Source of the DNA: an uncultured Eubacteriales bacterium
GTDB taxonomy: Bacteria; Bacillota; Clostridia; Oscillospirales; Acutalibacteraceae
Assembly (NCBI GenBank): GCA_934636435.1
Contig: CAKUAQ010000061.1
Coordinates: 1 to 8,854, forward strand
Reading direction: 5' to 3'
DNA: 8,854 nt
Shown here: piece after piece, positions 6,412-8,854 of the stretch
Position numbering within the stretch: the stretch's first letter is position 1
How the letters are laid out: every line of letters starts with the position of its first letter
Program-made: the position numbers and the translations under genes
The notes under the pieces: model-generated
Databases searched by the model: none
What the model was told of the DNA's origin: nothing
What the model saw: the letters and a program-made list of their open reading frames with translations, nothing else

Positions 6412-6440
6412 AGTATACCGCTCCCGGCGGAATTTGTCAA
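6412..6440 (-). promoter_or_regulatory. Sigma-A promoter of the purine operon
   Basis: On the minus strand, TTGACA (6440-6435), a 17-nt spacer and TATACT (6417-6412). The -35 is perfect and the -10 has one change. Transcription should begin near 6405, about 14 nt before the aptamer. Confidence 0.92.
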
Positions 6441-6483
6441 TTAGAGAATGATCCATCTTTTACCCAAAGCCATCGGCGGAAAA

Positions 6484-6510
6484 CTGTGAATTTCGACAGA
6501 GAATTTACAG
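6484..6510 (-). terminator. Weak terminator overlapping the amidase stop codon
   Basis: On the minus strand, CTGTAAATT pairs with AATTCACAG (one A-C mismatch) around a 9-nt loop, followed by TTTT. The 5' arm includes the amidase TAA stop. It would separate the envelope operon from the purine-operon promoter about 45 nt on, although leakage is likely. Confidence 0.5.
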
Positions 6511-7149
6511 TGCCGTCCGCACATCCTCCAGAAAGGCTGTCCAGGCGTCCGGATGCCGCACGAAGTAACGGGGACATTCCTTGCCGGTCACATCGTAATG
6601 GCGGATCACCTGCTCCGGAGTCAAATCGGCGGTGCGGCACAGCCATGCGGTTAACTGCACCAGCGAGGCGTAGGTATCCTCTCGGAACTTGCCGCTGTCA
6701 TCCGGAGGACAGACCTCGATGGAGATGGTATCCCGATTCCGCTGATTGCTGGCGGCGGAACGTTCCCACAGGGGCAGGCACTGTACCACCTCTCCCTTCA
6801 GCCCCACCACAAAATGCGAACAAACCTCCGTGGTCTCCTGCGCAAAGTAATTGCGGTTGTTGATGGCAGAGGTGCCGGGGTTGCCTACATAGTGGATGAC
6901 GATCCCCCGAATATCCTCCAGCCGCTCTCCGGAGCGGGCATAACCGACAGGCAACAGCGCCTGCTCCACCGTATCGAGAATCGTCGCCTGCTCCAGCCGC
7001 GCCACCCGGCGGCGGGGTGCGATGCGTGCCGCTCCGTATATTCCGGCGGCTATCACCGCCAATACCGCCAGCAGCACCCATCCGGCGCCGCCGTGTCGGC
7101 GGGAACGGCTTCTGCGCCGGGCACGGTATCTACGGCGGGTGCGGGTCAT
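6505..7149 (-). CDS. Membrane-anchored N-acetylmuramoyl-L-alanine amidase (amidase_2 family)
   Basis: A 214-residue protein. Residues 1-19 hold 11 Arg, followed by one hydrophobic helix (about 23-41, GWVLLAVLAVIAAGIYGAA), which suits an N-terminal anchor with the enzyme outside. The catalytic domain (about 75-214) is amidase_2 (T7 lysozyme/PGRP fold). Predicted zinc ligands are His86 (IHYVGN), His184 (RHYDVTGKECP) and Cys192; Lys190, two before the Cys, matches the catalytic Lys of T7 lysozyme. It should cut the bond between muramic acid and the stem-peptide L-Ala in peptidoglycan. The Tyr that precedes a His in T7 lysozyme appears as Ser here (SHFVVG, 111-116). ATG 7149 follows GGAGG (7158-7162) by 8 nt, and the site overlaps the end of the upstream glycosyltransferase gene, only 5 nt away, so the two form one operon. 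Its cell role (turnover, division or spore wall) cannot be told. Confidence 0.92.
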   Translation of the reverse strand: MTRTRRRYRARRRSRSRRHGGAGWVLLAVLAVIAAGIYGAARIAPRRRVARLEQATILDTVEQALLPVGYARSGERLEDIRGIVIHYVGNPGTSAINNRNYFAQETTEVCSHFVVGLKGEVVQCLPLWERSAASNQRNRDTISIEVCPPDDSGKFREDTYASLVQLTAWLCRTADLTPEQVIRHYDVTGKECPRYFVRHPDAWTAFLEDVRTAL

Positions 7150-7154
7150 GCGTA

Positions 7155-8141
7155 TTACCTCCGTTCGAGTTCTTCTTCATCCGAGCGCGTGGCTTCGGCG
7201 ATGATGTATCGCGGACGGTGTTTCACCTCGGCATAGATCTTACCGATGTACTCCCCCAGCACCCCCACACACAGCAGCTGCACACCGCCCAAAAACAGTA
7301 TCACGCACATGGTGCTGCTCCAGCCGGTGACGGTTTTCCCCATGAAAAACCGAATCATGCTCCACAGGATCATCACCAGGCTGATCGCCGACACCCCCAG
7401 CCCCAGACCGGTGATGAGTTTCAGGGGGCGCACGGATAGGCTGGTGATACCGTCCATCGCCAGGCGCAGCATTTTCACCAGCGAATAGTGGGTATCCCCC
7501 GCCACCCGCGGGGTGCGGGTATAATACACGCTGCTGCTGCGGTAGCCCACCAGCGGCACCAATCCCCGCAGGTACAGATTGACCTCGGAGAACTCCGCCA
7601 GTCCATCCAATGCCCGGCGGCTCATCAGCCGATAATCCGCGTGGTTATAGACGCTCTCCGCACCCATGGCATTCATCAGCCGGTAAAAGATCTGGGCGCT
7701 GCCCCGCTTAAAGGCAGTATCGCTCCGGCGGTCCTGCCGCACCCCATAGACGATCTCGCACCCGGCGGCATATTCCGCCAGCATAGCGTCGATGGCATCC
7801 GGATCATCCTGCCCATCGCAATCCATGCTGACGGTCACGTCTGCCCGTTGACGCGCTTCCATCAGTCCTGCCAGCAGCGCATTCTGGTGTCCCCGGTTGC
7901 GGGACAGCCGCAGACCCTCTACCAGCGGGTTTTCTGCCGCTGCCTTGGTAATGATGTCCCAAGTGCCGTCCCGGCTACCATCATCCACCAGCAGCACCCG
8001 GCTATCGGCCGCGATCCTGTCGGCCGCACTCAACGCCGTCAGCTTGGCGGTGAATACCGGCAATGTTACCGGCAGCACCGATTCTTCGTTGTAACAGGGA
8101 ATCACCAGATATAAAACGGGACACGCGGATCGCCGGGTCAT
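7155..8141 (-). CDS. GT2 polyprenyl-phosphate glycosyltransferase (DPM1/GtrB-like)
   Basis: A 328-residue family 2 glycosyltransferase with two C-terminal membrane helices (about 241-266 and 274-297), the size and layout of GtrB/ArnC-like enzymes that load a sugar onto undecaprenyl phosphate on the inner membrane face. GT-A motifs are YLVIPCYNEE (11-20), VDDGSRDGTW (52-61), LSRNRGHQNALLAGL (79-93), the metal-binding MDCDGQDDPDAI (106-117, Asp107/Asp109), and NHADYRLMSRRAL followed by RGLVPLVGY. The tail GEYIGKIYAEVKHRPRYII after the last helix is also typical. ATG 8141 is 8 nt after AAAGGAG. The frame stays open to 8285, but that would place the start before the promoter. It heads an operon with the amidase, which suggests a role in modifying a wall or surface glycan. 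The sugar is unknown. Confidence 0.93.
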   Translation of the reverse strand: MTRRSACPVLYLVIPCYNEESVLPVTLPVFTAKLTALSAADRIAADSRVLLVDDGSRDGTWDIITKAAAENPLVEGLRLSRNRGHQNALLAGLMEARQRADVTVSMDCDGQDDPDAIDAMLAEYAAGCEIVYGVRQDRRSDTAFKRGSAQIFYRLMNAMGAESVYNHADYRLMSRRALDGLAEFSEVNLYLRGLVPLVGYRSSSVYYTRTPRVAGDTHYSLVKMLRLAMDGITSLSVRPLKLITGLGLGVSAISLVMILWSMIRFFMGKTVTGWSSTMCVILFLGGVQLLCVGVLGEYIGKIYAEVKHRPRYIIAEATRSDEEELERR

Positions 8142-8177
8142 ACAGCTCGCTCCTTTAATATATATTCCATAGTATAG

Positions 8178-8206
8178 AGAATAGCACAAGCGCCCGGCAC
8201 TGTCAA
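8178..8206 (-). promoter_or_regulatory. Promoter of the glycosyltransferase-amidase operon
   Basis: On the minus strand, TTGACA (8206-8201), a 17-nt spacer and TATTCT (8183-8178). Transcription should start near 8171, about 30 nt before the ATG. The AT-rich stretch 8207-8278 separates it from the divergent tRNA promoter and shows no gene. Confidence 0.82.
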
Positions 8207-8278
8207 ACAATTCAAAATGAAAAATGGCCGGTTTTGAAAAGTTTTTCCGCAGAAAATCAAAAAAAGTTGGATTTACAC

Positions 8279-8307
8279 TTGACAAGTTACCGGTAATTCA
8301 GTATAAT
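8279..8307 (+). promoter_or_regulatory. Consensus sigma-A promoter of tRNA-Ser
   Basis: TTGACA (8279-8284), a 17-nt spacer and TATAAT (8302-8307): a perfect match to consensus in both boxes, as expected for a strong stable-RNA gene. The transcript should begin near 8314. The short leader can form a 6-bp hairpin (TGCGCT 8314-8319 with AGCGCA 8329-8334). Confidence 0.93.
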
Positions 8308-8347
8308 ACGTCTTGCGCTTTTGCGAACAGCGCATTACTTGACCGAT

Positions 8348-8440
8348 GGAGAAGTCGCCTAGTCCGGTCGAGGGCGCACGATTGGAAATCGTGTAACTGT
8401 TAAACGCAGTTCGAGGGTTCGAATCCCTCCTTCTCCGCCA
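8348..8440 (+). tRNA. tRNA-Ser (anticodon GGA)
   Basis: A class II tRNA with acceptor GGAGAAG (8348-8354) pairing with CTTCTCC (8430-8436), discriminator G8437 and encoded CCA (8438-8440). The anticodon stem CACGA/TCGTG (8377-8381, 8389-8393) closes loop TTGGAAA, with anticodon GGA at 8384-8386, reading UCC and UCU. A long variable arm (AACTG/CAGTT) and T arm GAGGG-TTCGAAT-CCCTC confirm a serine tRNA. It is transcribed alone from its own promoter and terminator, divergent from the envelope operon. Confidence 0.97.
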
Positions 8441-8441
8441 T

Positions 8442-8481
8442 AAGTCCACCGTAATTTTGATAGAATTACGGTGGACTTTTT
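8442..8481 (+). terminator. Terminator of tRNA-Ser
   Basis: AAGTCCACCGTAATT (8442-8456) and AATTACGGTGGACTT (8464-8478) form a perfect 15-bp stem with a 7-nt loop, followed by TTT. It starts directly after the tRNA CCA. Confidence 0.9.
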
Positions 8482-8483
8482 CA

Positions 8484-8529
8484 TGCCCGAAAACCGCTTG
8501 AGACAAGGCTTTTCGCCTTTTTCGGCACA
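8484..8529 (+). other. Nested hairpin downstream of the tRNA terminator
   Basis: TGCCCGAAAA (8484-8493) can pair with TTTTTCGGCA (8520-8529) with one mismatch. Inside, AAGGC (8505-8509) pairs with GCCTT (8515-8519), followed by TTT. It may be a second weak terminator. No gene is seen here. Confidence 0.35.
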
Positions 8530-8534
8530 TAAGT

Positions 8535-8569
8535 GAACCCCGCTGCAGAGCAATTCTGCGGCGGGGTTC
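8535..8569. terminator. Strong GC-rich hairpin, possible terminator
   Basis: GAACCCCGC (8535-8543) pairs with GCGGGGTTC (8561-8569), then a T-G pair, then GCAGA with TCTGC around loop GCAAT: a continuous 15-bp stem. The flanks lack a clean U tract on either strand (TATGTGTTTTA on plus), so termination is uncertain. It may mark the boundary between tRNA unit and restriction-like region. Confidence 0.45.
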
Positions 8570-8607
8570 TATGTGTTTTACAGCTTTCTGGGTTTCCGGC
8601 ATCATTG

Positions 8608-8666
8608 TAATCGTTAAACAGCCGAGTAATCGTTGAACTACTGGGGGTATTCGTTAAATCACCGAG
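8608..8666. repeat. Three degenerate tandem repeats of 19-21 bp
   Basis: Units start at 8608, 8627 and 8648 and share TAnTCGTTnAA followed by a C/G-rich end; the first and third end CCGAG. Unit 1 matches unit 3 at 15 of 19 positions and unit 2 at 14 of 19. They sit immediately before the HsdS-like reading frame. Unit spacing (19 and 21) is not a multiple of three, so they are unlikely to be coding repeats. Confidence 0.55.
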
Positions 8667-8854
8667 TTCTGATAATACTCCTTATGAGAAAATCGGCGAT
8701 GAAGTGCGGTCGCTGGCGGATGAGGTACCGTTTGACATCCCCGATTCGTGGGAGTGGGTGCGCCTGGGAACGCTCCTTGGTATAATTAGTGACGGAACGC
8801 ACAAGACCCCGAACTATGTTGAGGATGGCGTCCCATTTTTGTCTGTACAAAACA
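8611..8854 (+). pseudogene. hsdS: Type I restriction specificity subunit (HsdS) fragment, no start codon, cut by window end
   Basis: Frame 1 is open from just after a TAA (8608-8610) to the right edge. The homologous part begins around 8671 (DNTPYEKIGDEV) and continues PFDIPDSWEWVRLG (from about 8716) and SDGTHKTPNYVEDGVPFLSVQN. This is the characteristic opening of an HsdS target-recognition domain, which in a type I restriction-modification enzyme reads half of the DNA target. No ATG, GTG or TTG occurs in frame between the upstream stop and the homologous region; the first candidate, GTG 8704, lies inside it and has no ribosome site. YEKIGDE-type segments often precede a domain in mid-protein, so this may be the second half of a rearranged gene or a silent hsdS cassette. 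The continuation beyond 8854 is unseen, and neither hsdM nor hsdR lies in the window. Confidence 0.7.

Noticed and set aside
8142..8285. Upstream extension of the glycosyltransferase to 8285
   Set aside because: It includes the -10 and -35 boxes of its own promoter and precedes the conserved GT2 start. ATG 8141 has AAAGGAG at good spacing.
8273..8605. Minus-strand open frames across the tRNA gene (including a GGEGGIRTLE-type peptide)
   Set aside because: They are translations of the antisense strand of tRNA-Ser, a well-known source of false protein annotations.
8608..8666. Short CRISPR array
   Set aside because: The units are 19-21 bp, imperfect and directly abutting with no spacers between them, and no cas gene is seen.
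8659..8850. Minus-strand 63-codon frame at the right end
   Set aside because: It is opposite the HsdS-like frame, which has clear family motifs. The minus frame has none and no convincing ribosome site.

Overview
The window looks like a GC-rich Gram-positive chromosome of the Clostridia (Oscillospiraceae/Ruminococcaceae-like). The reasons are strong AGGAGG-type ribosome sites, consensus sigma-A promoters with 17-nt spacers, a purine riboswitch ending in an intrinsic terminator, a BMP-type lipoprotein transporter and a wall-anchor-like C-terminus. The taxon is inferred from style, not from a marker gene.

Layout. (1) 1-318 (+): the C-terminal end of a secreted surface protein with a Thr/Pro-rich stalk, one membrane segment and a basic tail. 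It is convergent with the next operon; hairpins in 341-387 and a 34-nt perfect palindrome (497-530) separate them. (2) 549-6440 (-): a complete operon. Promoter (6412-6440), guanine-class purine riboswitch (6325-6391), antiterminator/terminator (6235-6327), xpt (xanthine phosphoribosyltransferase), a BMP-family substrate-binding lipoprotein, a double-NBD ABC ATPase and two BPD_transp_2 permeases. Hairpins lie after xpt and after the lipoprotein gene. (3) 6484-8206 (-): a two-gene cell-envelope unit with its own promoter, made of a GT2 polyprenyl-phosphate glycosyltransferase and a membrane-anchored amidase_2 peptidoglycan amidase. (4) 8279-8478 (+): consensus promoter, tRNA-Ser(GGA) with encoded CCA, and terminator. 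(5) 8484-8854: further hairpins, three degenerate tandem repeats, then the start of a type I restriction specificity (HsdS) reading frame that has no start codon and runs off the window.

How the genes work together. When guanine is scarce the riboswitch should allow read-through, so the cell makes both an ABC importer for purine nucleosides or bases and the salvage enzyme that converts xanthine to XMP. When guanine is plentiful the aptamer closes and the terminator before xpt forms. The shared riboswitch is the best evidence for the transporter's substrate class.

Most of the window is ordinary core genome. The parts most worth a second look are the HsdS fragment with its repeats downstream of the tRNA gene, and the fully readable riboswitch logic that links an uncharacterised BMP transporter to guanine.
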